The notes: generated by a model from the sequence alone, not told the origin. A stretch of DNA of 64,000 nucleotides from Corynebacterium sp. SCR221107 (GCF_027886475.1 NZ_CP115670.1:496001-560000), one strand, 5' to 3'. Counted from the first letter of the stretch, positions 1 to 9,111 are shown. Made by a program: numbers and translations.

Positions 1-1
1 C

Positions 2-733
2 ATGTGGGAATGTCCCAACCTGTTTAGCATCCGCGATCAGCAAAGCGGGGAGCGCTTCGAGGTGCTCATCATCTGCCCGCAAGGCCTCGACAAAGTCGTC
101 GACGAGGCGGGATGTACGCACTATGCCTCCAGCGATCAATGCGGCTACATCGTGGGGCACCTCGAGGATACGACTTTCCATGTGGTGCGCGGATTTAGCG
201 AGCTCGACTACGGGCACCAGTTCTACGCCCCGCAGGTCGTAGCGCTCGATGAAGCGGAGGTTCCTGAGACCTATGTGCTTTTTGGTTGGATGGGACTTCC
301 CGCTCAAGATGACACCCCTTCGGTCGATGCGGAGGGGTGGGTGCATTCGCTCACAGTACCGCGGGAACTCACGCTTTATGGTCTTCACCTGCGACAACGT
401 CTGGTTGTGCCCGAAAACGTTTGCACCGGTGGTCAGCATCACAGTGCAAAGGTTTGCTATCGCCGTGAACTGCTAAAACAAGGAGAAGTCACACTCGAGG
501 CGCGCGACATGTCTGGTTCGGTGGTAATTTCGGCAAACTACGTTCCGAACGGGCAACAGGTATTAAGTGTGACCTATGGGGGAGATACCCGAACCATCGC
601 TTGTGGCCCCGGTGAGCTGGAAATTCTGCTCGATGGCGCTACTTGTGAAATTACAGCTCAGAATGGTGAAATCACATTTAGTATTGCGGCGTTTCCTACC
701 CCCGGTGTGGGTTGGGACACAATTAATTGTTGA
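2..733 (+). CDS. scrB: Sucrose-6-phosphate hydrolase / sucrase, GH32, C-terminal part (5' end outside window)
   Basis: This is the last 243 codons of a glycoside hydrolase family 32 enzyme, which splits sucrose or sucrose-6-phosphate into a glucose unit and fructose in the cytoplasm. The visible part opens with WECPNLF, the GH32 motif whose glutamate is the acid/base catalyst. It also has the family motif around DYGHQFYAPQ near residue 70 and then a C-terminal beta-sandwich region. The N-terminal catalytic nucleophile lies upstream of the window, so the reading frame is incomplete and the first ATG is not a real start. The next gene, 75 bp downstream on the same strand, is a sucrose-type PTS permease, which supports sucrose use. 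Family assignment is firm; phosphorylated versus free sucrose is inferred from the PTS neighbour. Confidence 0.85.
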   Translation: MWECPNLFSIRDQQSGERFEVLIICPQGLDKVVDEAGCTHYASSDQCGYIVGHLEDTTFHVVRGFSELDYGHQFYAPQVVALDEAEVPETYVLFGWMGLPAQDDTPSVDAEGWVHSLTVPRELTLYGLHLRQRLVVPENVCTGGQHHSAKVCYRRELLKQGEVTLEARDMSGSVVISANYVPNGQQVLSVTYGGDTRTIACGPGELEILLDGATCEITAQNGEITFSIAAFPTPGVGWDTINC

Positions 734-808
734 TGTGAGAACCGTTGTGTTCCTGTTGGTTTTCCGATTGAATAAGGAGTGTTATCCACTTCTTCTTAGG
801 AGAACTTC

Positions 809-2803
809 ATGCAACATAAGGAAGTTGCAGGCCGCGTTCTGCAAGCAATCGGCGGCGAAGACAACATTGTCGCCGCCGCGCACTGCGCGACCCGCCTGCG
901 CTTGGTCTTGAAAGACAGCAAGAATGTCGACCAGGCAGCTCTCGACAATGATCCGGATCTTAAGGGAACCTTTGAGACCGGTGGCATGTATCAAATCATC
1001 GTCGGCCCCGGTGACGTCAACAACGTGTTCAAAGAACTCGACTCGATGACGTCGAAGAACATCGCGGTCACCACTGAGGAACTGAAGAATGTTGCCGCCA
1101 AGAGCGGCAGCTGGTTTACTCGCGCCATCAAGGCACTCGCCGACATCTTCGTCCCGCTCATCCCGATTCTGGTCGGTGGCGGTTTGTTGATGGCTATCAA
1201 CAACGTGCTCACCGCAAAGGACCTCTTCGGCCCGGAGTCCCTGGTAGAGATGTACCCGAACATCACCGGTGTCTCGGAGATGATCAACCTGCTGGCTTCC
1301 GCACCGTTTGCGTTCCTGCCGGTGCTGGTGGGCTTTACCGCTACCAAGCGCTTCGGCGGCAACGAGTTCCTCGGTGCCGGCATCGCCATGGCAATGGTCT
1401 ACCCATCGCTGGTCAACGGCTACAACGTGGCCGAGGCCATCGCCAATGGTGAGATGACATACTGGAACCTCTTCGGCCTCGACGTGGCCCAAGCCGGCTA
1501 CCAGGGCTCCGTCCTGCCGATCCTGCTGGTCTCCTGGATCCTGTCTGTCATTGAGAAGTTCTTCCACAAGCACCTCAAGGGCACCGTCGACTTCCTGGTC
1601 ACCCCGGTGCTTACCCTGCTGATCACCGGCTTCCTTACCTTCATCGCCGTTGGCCCGGTCATGCGCAGCCTCGGCGACTGGCTGGCCATCGGCCTGGCCA
1701 ACCTCTATGACTTCGGCGGCCCGATTGGTGGCTTCATCTTCGGCCTCATCTACTCGCCGATCGTCATCACAGGTCTGCACCAGTCCTTCCCGCCGATCGA
1801 GACGATGCTGTGGGGACAGGGTGGTTCCTTCATCTTCGCAACCGCCTCCATGGCCAACATCGCCCAGGGTGCTGTGGCTCTGGCCGTGTTCTTCCTGGCC
1901 AAGAGTGAGAAGCTCAAGGGCTTGGCTGGTGCCTCGGGTATGTCCGCCGTCTTCGGTATCACTGAGCCCGCCATCTTCGGTGTGAACCTGCGCCTGCGCT
2001 GGCCTTTCTACATCGGTATCGTCTCCGCTGCCATCGGCTCGACCCTGATCGCCATCTTCGACGTCAAGGCAGTCGCGCTGGGTGCCGCAGGCTTCATCGG
2101 CTTCGTTTCCATGCGCGCCAATGACATCGGACAGTTCTTCATCTGCGCCTTTGCCACCTTCTTTATCGCCTTCATCGCCGCCTACCTCTATGGCCGCACG
2201 CTCGTGGCCAAGAACGGCACCATTGACCCCGATGGCGAGAATCCGGCCGCTGACGCAGCTGCCTCTGCCGCCGCCGCTGCAGCTTCCACCGCTGAGGCTT
2301 CTGCTGACGCACTGGCTGTCATCGCCCCGCTGACCGGCAATGCCACCCCGCTGTCTGCAGTCTCCGACCCGATGTTTGCCCAGGGCAAGCTGGGTGAGGG
2401 CGTTGCGATCACCCCGACTGAAGGCAAGCTGGTCGCCCCAGTATCCGGCAAGGTCGTCGTTGCCTTCCCCTCCGGGCACGCATTCGCGGTGCGCACCCAG
2501 GGCGCCGATGGCAAGAACGTGGACGTGCTCATGCATATCGGTTTCGACACCGTCAACCTCAAGGGCCAGCATTTCACCCCGCTGGCGCGGCAGGGTGACG
2601 AGGTCAAGGCTGGCGACGTGCTCTGCGAGTTCGACATCGACGGCATTAAGGCCGCAGGCTACGAGGTCACCACTCCCGTTGTGGTCTCCAACTCCAAGCG
2701 CACCGGCCCGGTCCTACCGGCCCTGGCGTTGCCAAGCACCGTCGCCGCAGGCGACAAGCTCATGACGGTTGACCCCAAGCCCGTCGCCGCGACTACAGCC
2801 TAA
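809..2803 (+). CDS. ptsS: PTS sucrose-type transporter subunit EIIBCA
   Basis: Membrane permease of the phosphoenolpyruvate phosphotransferase system that imports and phosphorylates a sugar, probably sucrose. Domain order is B-C-A. The IIB domain carries the phospho-cysteine in [11 protein letters not shown] (Cys26). The IIC domain has about ten membrane segments between roughly residues 100 and 470 and includes GITEPAIFG. An Ala-rich linker (about 480-520) leads to a IIA domain with the phospho-histidine in LMHIGFDTV (His576). The length, 664 residues, is normal for fused glucose-superfamily permeases. The start ATG has AGGAG eight bases upstream. It follows the GH32 sucrase gene, so the pair forms a sucrose uptake and cleavage unit as in Corynebacterium glutamicum. 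Exact sugar specificity cannot be read from sequence alone. Confidence 0.9.
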   Translation: MQHKEVAGRVLQAIGGEDNIVAAAHCATRLRLVLKDSKNVDQAALDNDPDLKGTFETGGMYQIIVGPGDVNNVFKELDSMTSKNIAVTTEELKNVAAKSGSWFTRAIKALADIFVPLIPILVGGGLLMAINNVLTAKDLFGPESLVEMYPNITGVSEMINLLASAPFAFLPVLVGFTATKRFGGNEFLGAGIAMAMVYPSLVNGYNVAEAIANGEMTYWNLFGLDVAQAGYQGSVLPILLVSWILSVIEKFFHKHLKGTVDFLVTPVLTLLITGFLTFIAVGPVMRSLGDWLAIGLANLYDFGGPIGGFIFGLIYSPIVITGLHQSFPPIETMLWGQGGSFIFATASMANIAQGAVALAVFFLAKSEKLKGLAGASGMSAVFGITEPAIFGVNLRLRWPFYIGIVSAAIGSTLIAIFDVKAVALGAAGFIGFVSMRANDIGQFFICAFATFFIAFIAAYLYGRTLVAKNGTIDPDGENPAADAAASAAAAAASTAEASADALAVIAPLTGNATPLSAVSDPMFAQGKLGEGVAITPTEGKLVAPVSGKVVVAFPSGHAFAVRTQGADGKNVDVLMHIGFDTVNLKGQHFTPLARQGDEVKAGDVLCEFDIDGIKAAGYEVTTPVVVSNSKRTGPVLPALALPSTVAAGDKLMTVDPKPVAATTA

Positions 2804-2849
2804 GACGTAGACCACTCGTTCGGCTTCCGATGAGGCAGCCGAATGGCGC

Positions 2850-2898
2850 AACCCCGCTATCCGTACACCGCCTACGAAGGCAAGCGGATCGCGGGGTT
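2850..2898 (+). terminator. Terminator region after ptsS
   Basis: AACCCCGC (2850-2857) pairs with GCGGGGTT (2891-2898), and the stem extends inward through TATCCG/CGGATC. A smaller hairpin, TTCGGCT...AGCCGAA, lies just upstream at 2819-2843. There is only a short T-rich tail, so this is probably the end of the sucrose transcript but is not a textbook terminator. Confidence 0.5.
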
Positions 2899-2959
2899 CT
2901 TGTGTGCTTTATCGCATGTATGCCAACGTTTGCTTGGCTAGGTTGTCACTGGATAGAGC

Positions 2960-3125
2960 GGTTAACGTTGACATCGCATCGTGCGTGCGACCAATCCCCA
3001 CGCGCGTGCATTCCCCTTAATATTCCACCGCCATGAGGCGAATCGCGGCGAGATTCCGCAGCTGTCCCGCAACCGTGAAAGCCGGACCAAATCATGGCGA
3101 TGAATGAGAAAAGAAAGGCGAAGTT
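2960..3125 (+). promoter_or_regulatory. Cobalamin riboswitch upstream of the DUF4430 gene
   Basis: The core at 3037-3090 contains GGCGAGATTCCGC followed by GCTGTCCCGCAACCGTGA and GCCGGACC. This is the conserved actinobacterial cobalamin riboswitch core and closely matches the one on the opposite strand at 12851-12912. It sits directly before the secreted DUF4430 protein, and the ribosome-binding region AAAGG (3114-3118) lies just downstream, so translational control by ligand binding is likely. The outer boundaries are approximate because peripheral helices were not folded. Confidence 0.85.
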
Positions 3126-3127
3126 CC

Positions 3128-3763
3128 TTGATCTCTTTCAAGAAGACCTCCCCACGCGGCCTGCGTAAGGCCGCCACCCTCGTTGCCCTCACGGCTAGCG
3201 CCGCAGCCCTCACTCCGGCTGTGGCTCAAGCGGCCGAAGTACCCACCACCGCATCCGAGTGCGTCAAAGCCGACAACGTGTGGGTGGAGATCGAAACCGG
3301 CGATGCCGCCACATCCACCGGCGGTTGCGCCACCAAGTTTGCCACCGGCATCGATGCGCTGAAGTCGGCCGCGACCAATGCTGGCTTTAGCGTGGATTCA
3401 CTCCCATCTTCTTACGGCGAGTACGTCACCGGCATTAGTGGGGTTTCCCCGGCGTGGAGCGAATCCAACCCCGTCTATTGGTCCTATTTCAACGGCACGG
3501 TGGGTGATAACGGCAAGGTGAGCTGGGTGTACAACGCGACTGGTGCAAGCAACTCCGCTCCGCAGGCAGGCTCGGTGGAGGGCTGGAAGGTAGGCGACGG
3601 TAAGACCGTACCCGCCCTTTCCACCGTCGCGGCCCCTTCAGCGGCCACGGGCAGCTCCTCTGGTTTCGGCGTCTTCGGTGCTTTTGCCGCCCTCCTTGCC
3701 TTGATGACCGGCATCTTGGCAACCTTGGGCAATCCGGGGATTGTAATCCTGCCGCGATTCTAG
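3128..3763 (+). CDS. Secreted, membrane-anchored DUF4430 protein (transcobalamin beta-domain-like), riboswitch-controlled
   Basis: About 211 residues. The N-terminus is a signal peptide (basic start, hydrophobic core LVALTASAAALTPAVAQA, cleavage near AQA-AE). A single extracellular domain follows, with WVEIETG, a Cys pair (SECVKA and GGCATK) and NPVYWSYFNGTVGDNGKVSWV. Then come a short Ser/Ala linker and a hydrophobic C-terminal segment (FGVFGAFAALLALMTGILA) that would hold it in the membrane. The domain resembles DUF4430, the fold of the C-terminal beta domain of transcobalamin and intrinsic factor, and resembles the protein encoded at 10400-11362. I chose the TTG start at 3128 because AAAGG lies nine bases upstream; ATG at 3104 is an alternative without a good ribosome site. 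A cobalamin riboswitch precedes it. The likely role is surface capture of B12 or a precursor, which is an inference from domain and regulation. Confidence 0.75.
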   Translation: MISFKKTSPRGLRKAATLVALTASAAALTPAVAQAAEVPTTASECVKADNVWVEIETGDAATSTGGCATKFATGIDALKSAATNAGFSVDSLPSSYGEYVTGISGVSPAWSESNPVYWSYFNGTVGDNGKVSWVYNATGASNSAPQAGSVEGWKVGDGKTVPALSTVAAPSAATGSSSGFGVFGAFAALLALMTGILATLGNPGIVILPRF

Positions 3764-3778
3764 GCACGAGCAGGAAAT

Positions 3779-3827
3779 AAAGGCTTGCCGCACATCCCAA
3801 GGGGGAGAGCCTGCGGCAAGCCTTTTT
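3779..3827. terminator. Bidirectional terminator between the DUF4430 gene and the response regulator
   Basis: AAAGGCTTGCCGC pairs perfectly with GCGGCAAGCCTTT and is followed by a T-run on the plus strand and preceded by A's. It can therefore end both the plus-strand DUF4430 gene and the minus-strand response regulator gene that stops at 3855. Confidence 0.85.
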
Positions 3828-3854
3828 CTAGCTCTTCTGAACGAACCAGGGCTT

Positions 3855-4577
3855 CTAGCGTTGTGGAGAGGGGTAAACGTAAAGACGCGAAGACTGTGCA
3901 AACACCTGATCATTCGCGGAGTGGCTCCAGAACTCGGTCTCCACCAGCTTCACAGTAAGAGACGTGCGTGACGAGCAATCAAACTTCGACAGCAGGCTGG
4001 AAACGTACTTCTTCACAGTCGATAGGGACAACCCACAGGCGCGTGCAACTTGTTGGTTCGTCATTCCCTCTTTGACGAGGTTGGCCACTTTCCGTTCATT
4101 CTCGGTGAGATCGGCCAGGAGGAAGGATTCCTCCGATGGTGGTCGCAAGAACTTTTGCACATCCCCAAGCAGCTGTGCCGAAATGTAGGTCGCGCCATTG
4201 GCCACCGCATTGATGGCGGCCTCGTACTCCCACGCTTGTGCTGTCTTTAGCAGAAATCCTTGGGCACCCGCATGCAAGGCTTGAGCGAGGATCGGGCCAC
4301 CACCGAGGGCCGTAAAGGCGATCGACGGTACCCGCGGGCTTAGCCCGTGGGCAAAAGAGATGAGGGAGATGCCATCTTCACCGGGCATTGCAATATCGCA
4401 CAGTATGACGTCAATGAGAAATTGCGCTAGCTGATTCTTTGCCTGCCTGGCACTATGCGCCGGGACCACCTTGAAGACGGTGCTCAACTGTTCAATCGTT
4501 GGGCGAATAAGCTCGATGAGCTCGGCATCATCGTCGACTATGAGAACCGTGAGGTCGCTTCTAGTGGGATGGTGCAT
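3855..4577 (-). CDS. NarL/LuxR-family response regulator
   Basis: A 240-residue two-component response regulator. The receiver domain (about residues 8-125) starts with VLIVDDDAEL, has the phosphoacceptor aspartate in ILCDIAMPGEDG and a Thr/Ala switch region (SIAFTAL). A LuxR-type helix-turn-helix follows (about 165-225: LTENERKVANLVKEGMTNQQVA, then LSLSTVKKYVSSLLSKF). The ATG at 4577 overlaps the end of the kinase reading frame by 40 bases, as is common for coupled kinase-regulator pairs. It lies on the minus strand between two cobalamin-riboswitch units, but nothing in the sequence links it directly to B12. Its target genes are unknown. Confidence 0.85.
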   Translation of the reverse strand: MHHPTRSDLTVLIVDDDAELIELIRPTIEQLSTVFKVVPAHSARQAKNQLAQFLIDVILCDIAMPGEDGISLISFAHGLSPRVPSIAFTALGGGPILAQALHAGAQGFLLKTAQAWEYEAAINAVANGATYISAQLLGDVQKFLRPPSEESFLLADLTENERKVANLVKEGMTNQQVARACGLSLSTVKKYVSSLLSKFDCSSRTSLTVKLVETEFWSHSANDQVFAQSSRLYVYPSPQR

Positions 4578-5607
4578 ACCGCAGTCCACCTTCCGGGTTC
4601 GATGTCTATATCTAGCGTGCCCTGAAGCGCATTGATTTTGTGTCTTATCAATTCTAGGCCGAGGCCGTTGCCTCCCACCGGCCGCTCCGATGTGTCTGCC
4701 CTGGCGTCGGTGCAGGCAATGACGAAGGTCGTCGTTCGCCGTTGTATCGAAAACCCCAGGGGCATCCCACGATCGCCGTATTTCAGAGCATTGAGGAGAA
4801 GCTCGGCTGCAACATCCACGGTATCTGACTGGGTGAGGAGCAACGGCCAATCATCGTCGAGGCTTCGGATCACCTTCCACCCCGAGTGTTCGATGATGGA
4901 CAGCGTGCTCGTGATCGCGTTAGACATAGTGTCGACGCTTGGCATTCCGTCTTCGACGAATGAGCGCACCAGAGACAAAGTTGATTCGGCGTCTTCCTCA
5001 ATTTTCCTCAATACGGTAGGGGGTTGCTGTGCCCAGCCCGCGCGAGCAAGATGATTTTAACCAGCGTCGAAGCGATGTGTTGGTGGAGATAGGCTCCGAA
5101 TTCTGCGTGAAGGCTGTGAATCCTATCGTGATGAACCTCATTAATGAGGCGTGTCCGCTCCTCCCAGAGATTGCGTGCAGCGCCGAGGAGGATGGCAAAA
5201 GCAAAAATGCCGAGATCCTTTAAAAGGAATGTGGCCAGCTCGCGATGTGCTTGCCCTGCCGAGAACAACAAGTACGCCTCCCATAGCAGGAAGAATTCAC
5301 CCGCCAGCAAGGAATATGTCACCTTGCCTAGCGCTGACAGGTACTCCGCATAGGGCAGTGCGACGATGGAGATAAATGGCAGCCAACCTGGATCGACCTT
5401 TCCCATGGCTAAAAGGGAGAAACAAAACACCATGAGTGACCGCCGCGGGCTGCTAGATGCAACCCTGATGGATGCCAGCAGAAGGGTTCCGACGATGAGA
5501 AACCACATCGCTTCGATGGTGGACATGAAAAACAACAGCAGCAGCAAGGAGATGACACCGAAGAGGAGCTCAACAGTGTCATCTCTTTCAAGCAACCGGG
5601 TCTTCAT
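4538..5607 (-). pseudogene. NarL-type sensor histidine kinase split by a frame change (frameshift or two-part gene)
   Basis: Two consecutive frames together make one HisKA_3 histidine kinase. The upstream frame (5607 down to 5008) begins MKTRLLERDD, contains about five membrane segments, then a cytoplasmic helix with the likely phosphoacceptor histidine in LHQHIASTLVK, and stops after LARAGHSNPLPY. The downstream frame (5011 down to 4538) starts with TTG, RKIEEDAEST. It carries the second dimerisation helix and the HATPase domain with N box ELLLNALKYG and G box GGNGLGLELI. The break lies beside a five-G run at 5019-5023 on the plus strand; one added base there would fuse the frames. TTGA overlap coupling of two separate polypeptides is the alternative. 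The gene starts with an ATGA overlap with the membrane protein upstream and ends inside the response regulator start. Confidence 0.7.
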
Positions 5608-5993
5608 GCTCGGGTATTGGGCGGGGTGTCTTTGACCTTGTGGATGACTATCAAGGTGAGGACGAGCGTGGCAACCCCGGCGACGAGGAAAAAGGATAAC
5701 CCGGTCCAATGGAAAACCACCACCGCAAGGGTCAGTGCTAGCGCGCCAGCCATAATGCTGACCTTGGCAAGAGGGGACCTGAAAGTCGTGCGCACACCCC
5801 AACCCATAGCCAGAATTCCCAGGACGAGCTCGATGCCAAAGAGTGTGGCGTCCTCGCGGGGAAGCTGCCCTGCATGAATGTCAATAGCATGCGCATAGGT
5901 GGCCAGCGCGCCCCAGAAGAATATGGGGCAGGCAACCCTTGCGACTTTCAACCAAAAACTTCCCATTGCTTTCTGCCCAATAGCCAATCTCAT
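5604..5993 (-). CDS. Small membrane protein of the two-component operon, unknown function
   Basis: A protein of about 129 residues with four hydrophobic segments: ACPIFFWGALATYAHAI, ATLFGIELVLGILAMGWGV, VSIMAGALALTLAVVV and LSFFLVAGVATLVLTLIVI. No family is recognised. Its stop overlaps the kinase ATG as ATGA (5604-5607), so it is the first gene of the membrane protein-kinase-regulator operon and may act as an accessory sensor subunit. Start choice is uncertain: ATG at 5993 or ATG at 5966. Neither has a strong ribosome site, and a leaderless transcript is possible. Confidence 0.6.
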   Translation of the reverse strand: MRLAIGQKAMGSFWLKVARVACPIFFWGALATYAHAIDIHAGQLPREDATLFGIELVLGILAMGWGVRTTFRSPLAKVSIMAGALALTLAVVVFHWTGLSFFLVAGVATLVLTLIVIHKVKDTPPNTRA

Positions 5994-6468
5994 GGGTGAT
6001 AGGATAGGACAACGCTGGTTGTGCAAAGATTCCTGATAACCGTTCGAGGCACCCGGAGGAGCCTTCCTGCCATTTCGGCCCTGCCCGGAGCGCTCAGCTC
6101 GTGCACATGGCGCCGATTGTAGGACATACGAGGACACAAAATGCAGCTTTCACGACGGCGGGGCGAAGCGCGGCGCTTACTGCCGATGGAGAGCTGGTTT
6201 CCCATTCGCCCACTCCTTGTCCTGCAATCCAATTGGCGCACACTGTGGGAGGCCTCGTGCCCTCCATTATTGGTGAAAAGTGGCATCGGAGGTAGGCACC
6301 TTTGGCTACCCACCGAATAGAGGTGGGCGCTTGGGATTGCTGAGCAGCTGCACCCGCGTGGCTGCGTATGTTGCTCAGGGCAATGATGAAGGAAGGTTCC
6401 CTCATACCCAAAGCCGGTCACTTACCTTGGGAAAACCCTCGGCAGCCTACGGGTTGGACGCTCGTGTC
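5994..6468. other. 475-base stretch without a recognisable gene
   Basis: This lies between the end of the S-component gene (6469) and the start of the two-component operon (5993), both on the minus strand. It must hold the 3' end of the first transcript and the promoter of the second. Open frames here have low-complexity, shadow-like translations without recognisable motifs. I saw no clear hairpin with a T-tail and no riboswitch core. Confidence 0.5.
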
Positions 6469-7359
6469 CTAGATCTTGGCTTCAAACGCCGCCTCGGCGC
6501 CGAAGGCGGCGCGTCGGGAAGCACGCCGCAGCGCGCCCAGGACCGGCCGGATAGTAAAAGCCAACAGCAAGGAGGTAAAGAATGCGCGCCCCAAATCCCA
6601 GCCGAGTGAGGTAGTTAGGCTAAAGATCAAGAACGTGTGCAGGTTGTGCGCGACTGTGGCGCCCGGCTCGAAGGACAAGCCCGTGCTAACACCCACGGCA
6701 AAGGGCCAGAAGCTCATGTTCATCACTATGCCGTAGGCAAGGCAGGCCACAAATGCGTAGGCGATGATGATAAGGTGCTCACCAAGCCCTCCGGGGCGTT
6801 TCGTGTGCGGCAACAGACCAGCGAAGAAGCCCACCCACGCCGCGGCCAGCATCTGGTAGGGAAGCCACGGCCCGATGCCGGCTGTGACCAGCGCGGAAAC
6901 GAAAAGCCCGGTGCTGCCCAGGATGAAGCCGAAGGCAGGTCCGAACGCGCGTCCGCCCAAGATGATGACGAAGAAGACGGTCTCAAATCCTGCGGTGCCC
7001 GCGCCGAAGGGGCGCACCACTGCCACCGCCGCCGACAGCACGCCGAGCATGGCGATCGCGCGAACGTCGAAGCCGTCGCTGCTCATCTCACTGAGCACGA
7101 TCGCCAGCACCAAAGGGATCAGCACGCCTAGGTAGATCGGGGCCTGCGCCGAATCGGAGAGCACCGAGTCCGGGCTGATGAAAAGCGGCCACAAAAAGAC
7201 CATGAGGCTAAACACCGCAAGGATTCCCATGAGCACCAGGGAGCGCGGGTGCATGCGCATCGCCGCATGCTCGCGGGGCGGGATTGACCGACTTGGCCTC
7301 GAAGCACGGTGCGAAGGGGCGTTGCTGGTATCGCCGCGGTGCACGAAAGACAGAGCCAC
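6469..7359 (-). CDS. ECF transporter S component, probably for cobalamin
   Basis: A 296-residue membrane protein with about six or seven hydrophobic helices (for example LVLMGILAVFSLMVFLWPLFI, IYLGVLIPLVLAIVLSE, AFGFILGSTGLFVSALV and HNLHTFLIFSLTTSLGWDL). It is the last gene of the operon and lies directly after the fused ECF ATPase. In energy-coupling factor transporters the S component binds the vitamin in the membrane. It starts with GTG immediately after the TAA of the ATPase gene, giving translational coupling; an inner ATG at 7260 is an alternative. The substrate is inferred as cobalamin because the operon is under a cobalamin riboswitch and encodes transcobalamin-like surface proteins. 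The sequence itself does not name the ligand. Confidence 0.75.
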   Translation of the reverse strand: MALSFVHRGDTSNAPSHRASRPSRSIPPREHAAMRMHPRSLVLMGILAVFSLMVFLWPLFISPDSVLSDSAQAPIYLGVLIPLVLAIVLSEMSSDGFDVRAIAMLGVLSAAVAVVRPFGAGTAGFETVFFVIILGGRAFGPAFGFILGSTGLFVSALVTAGIGPWLPYQMLAAAWVGFFAGLLPHTKRPGGLGEHLIIIAYAFVACLAYGIVMNMSFWPFAVGVSTGLSFEPGATVAHNLHTFLIFSLTTSLGWDLGRAFFTSLLLAFTIRPVLGALRRASRRAAFGAEAAFEAKI

Positions 7360-9105
7360 TTAAACCAACCCCGTCATGCAGGCCTGCACCGCCGAGACGG
7401 TGAGCCACTGCGAGGGATCATGGACCCCGGCTGTCACCTTGGCCACCTGGGGTGCGTAGGCCGGGGAGGCGGCCAGGATGTCCACGGCCGGGCCGTCGGC
7501 AATGAGCTTGCCGCCGGCCATGAATAGCACGCGATCGGCGCACAGGGCGGCGAATTCCACGTCGTGGGTGACCACCAGTATGGCGCGGCCGGACATCGCC
7601 AGCTCACCAAAAAGCCGGGCGAGGACCTTCTTGCCGTCGTAGTCGAGGCCGCGGGTGGGTTCGTCGAAAAGCAAGACGGCAGGCCGTGCGGCCAGCTGGA
7701 TACTCAACGCCAAGGCCAGCTTCTGTCCCTCGGAAAGATCGCGCGGGTGCAGCGCAGTCTGGATGTTGGGAACGAGCGTCGACAAGATGTTCTCGGTGGT
7801 TCCTTCCGGCGCCCCGGCGTCGCGGTCGGCTTGCGCTAATTCCTCGGCCACGGTGGGGGAATAGAGGATGTCGGTGGGGGTTTGCGGCACCATCGAGACC
7901 AGTTCGCGCCGGGTGGCCGGCTTTAACGAAGCCGGGTCGAGGAATCCGCCGGTACCATGGGCGATGCCCACCTGGCCCAGGGTGCGCTTGCCGGTTCCCT
8001 GCAAGGCCCACAACAGCGAGGACTTGCCGCAGCCGTTGCGTCCCATCAGCGCGGTGATTTCGCCTGCATGCAGGCTGAAGCTGACCCCGTCCACCGCGCG
8101 GATCTCGGGGTAGTCGACGACGATGTCGCAAGCGCGAAGTGCCACGGCGGCATCTCTGGCTGCCGTTCGCTTGACGACGAGACCGCGGCCGTACAAATTG
8201 CGGCGCAGCTCGGCCGATTGCGCGCGTGCCTCCCGAATGGAGAGGGGAAGTGGCGACCAGCCTGCCCACCGGCCCAGTTCGATGAGGGGCGGGGCGACAT
8301 CCGAATGCTCCATGACGCGCTCGGGCTTATCCACCGTGACGGTGCCATCGGCGCCGATGTGGGCGACCTTGTCCACGTAGCCCAGCACGCGCTCGATGCG
8401 GTGCTCGGCCAGCACCACCGTCATGCCCAGGTCATGGGCGAGCTTGGTGATGGTGGCCAGCACATCTTCGGCGCCATTAGGGTCGAGCGCGGAGGTCGGT
8501 TCGTCGAGCACCAACAGGGCCGGGCGGGTGGTAAGCACAGCGCCGATGGCAACCCTTTGCTGCTCACCGCCGGACAGGTCCGTAAGCGGCACCCCGCGCA
8601 GCTCCGCAAGTCCCAAAAGATCGAGGGTTTCCTCCACGCGCTTACGCATGATGTCCTGGGACAAGCCAAGCTGCTCCATGCCATAGGCAAGCTCTTCCTC
8701 GACGGTGGTGGTGACAAAACCGGCGAGCGGATCCTGGCCCACCACACCGATGACGTCGGAAAGCAAACGCGGCGGATAGTCGCGGGTATCTCGCCCGACC
8801 ACCTTCACCGCACCGCGCAGCAACCCGCCCGTGGTGTGCGGCATTTGACCGGTGATAGTGCCAAGCAGCGTCGACTTTCCGCTTCCGGTGCGCCCCATCA
8901 CCAGCAAGATCTCGCCCTCGTTGAGCGTGAGGTTCACATCGTGGATCTGGGCAGGACCGACCTTGTCATCCGCGCCCGGGTCAAGTGCTGGGTAATGCGC
9001 GCTGACATGCGAAAGCTCCAGAATCGGCTCCGTGGACCACGGGCTGCGGTGGGCGTGGGAGGTGTGAGCAAAGACCGCAGTGTCGGGGAAATCAGGGGAA
9101 TTCAT
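7360..9105 (-). CDS. ECF transporter ATPase, two fused nucleotide-binding domains (EcfA-EcfA')
   Basis: A 581-residue cytoplasmic ATPase that drives the ECF transporter. The first ABC domain has Walker A GRTGSGKST (71-79), signature LSGGEQQRV, Walker B LLVLDEPTSALD and a switch histidine in AEHRIE. The second has Walker A GRNGCGKSS (about residue 350), Walker B VLLFDEPTRGLD and switch THDVEF, but a changed signature, LSEGQKLALAL. Most bacteria encode the two subunits separately; actinobacteria often fuse them as here. It starts six bases after the EcfT stop. Energy coupling to the S component downstream is well supported by family knowledge. Confidence 0.92.
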   Translation of the reverse strand: MNSPDFPDTAVFAHTSHAHRSPWSTEPILELSHVSAHYPALDPGADDKVGPAQIHDVNLTLNEGEILLVMGRTGSGKSTLLGTITGQMPHTTGGLLRGAVKVVGRDTRDYPPRLLSDVIGVVGQDPLAGFVTTTVEEELAYGMEQLGLSQDIMRKRVEETLDLLGLAELRGVPLTDLSGGEQQRVAIGAVLTTRPALLVLDEPTSALDPNGAEDVLATITKLAHDLGMTVVLAEHRIERVLGYVDKVAHIGADGTVTVDKPERVMEHSDVAPPLIELGRWAGWSPLPLSIREARAQSAELRRNLYGRGLVVKRTAARDAAVALRACDIVVDYPEIRAVDGVSFSLHAGEITALMGRNGCGKSSLLWALQGTGKRTLGQVGIAHGTGGFLDPASLKPATRRELVSMVPQTPTDILYSPTVAEELAQADRDAGAPEGTTENILSTLVPNIQTALHPRDLSEGQKLALALSIQLAARPAVLLFDEPTRGLDYDGKKVLARLFGELAMSGRAILVVTHDVEFAALCADRVLFMAGGKLIADGPAVDILAASPAYAPQVAKVTAGVHDPSQWLTVSAVQACMTGLV

Positions 9106-9111
9106 GGGGCG

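Noticed and set aside
782..2572. Long open frame on the minus strand (596 codons) opposite ptsS
   Set aside because: Translation is rich in Asp, Gly, His and Gln without any domain, typical of the antisense of a strongly biased gene; the plus-strand PTS permease is certain.
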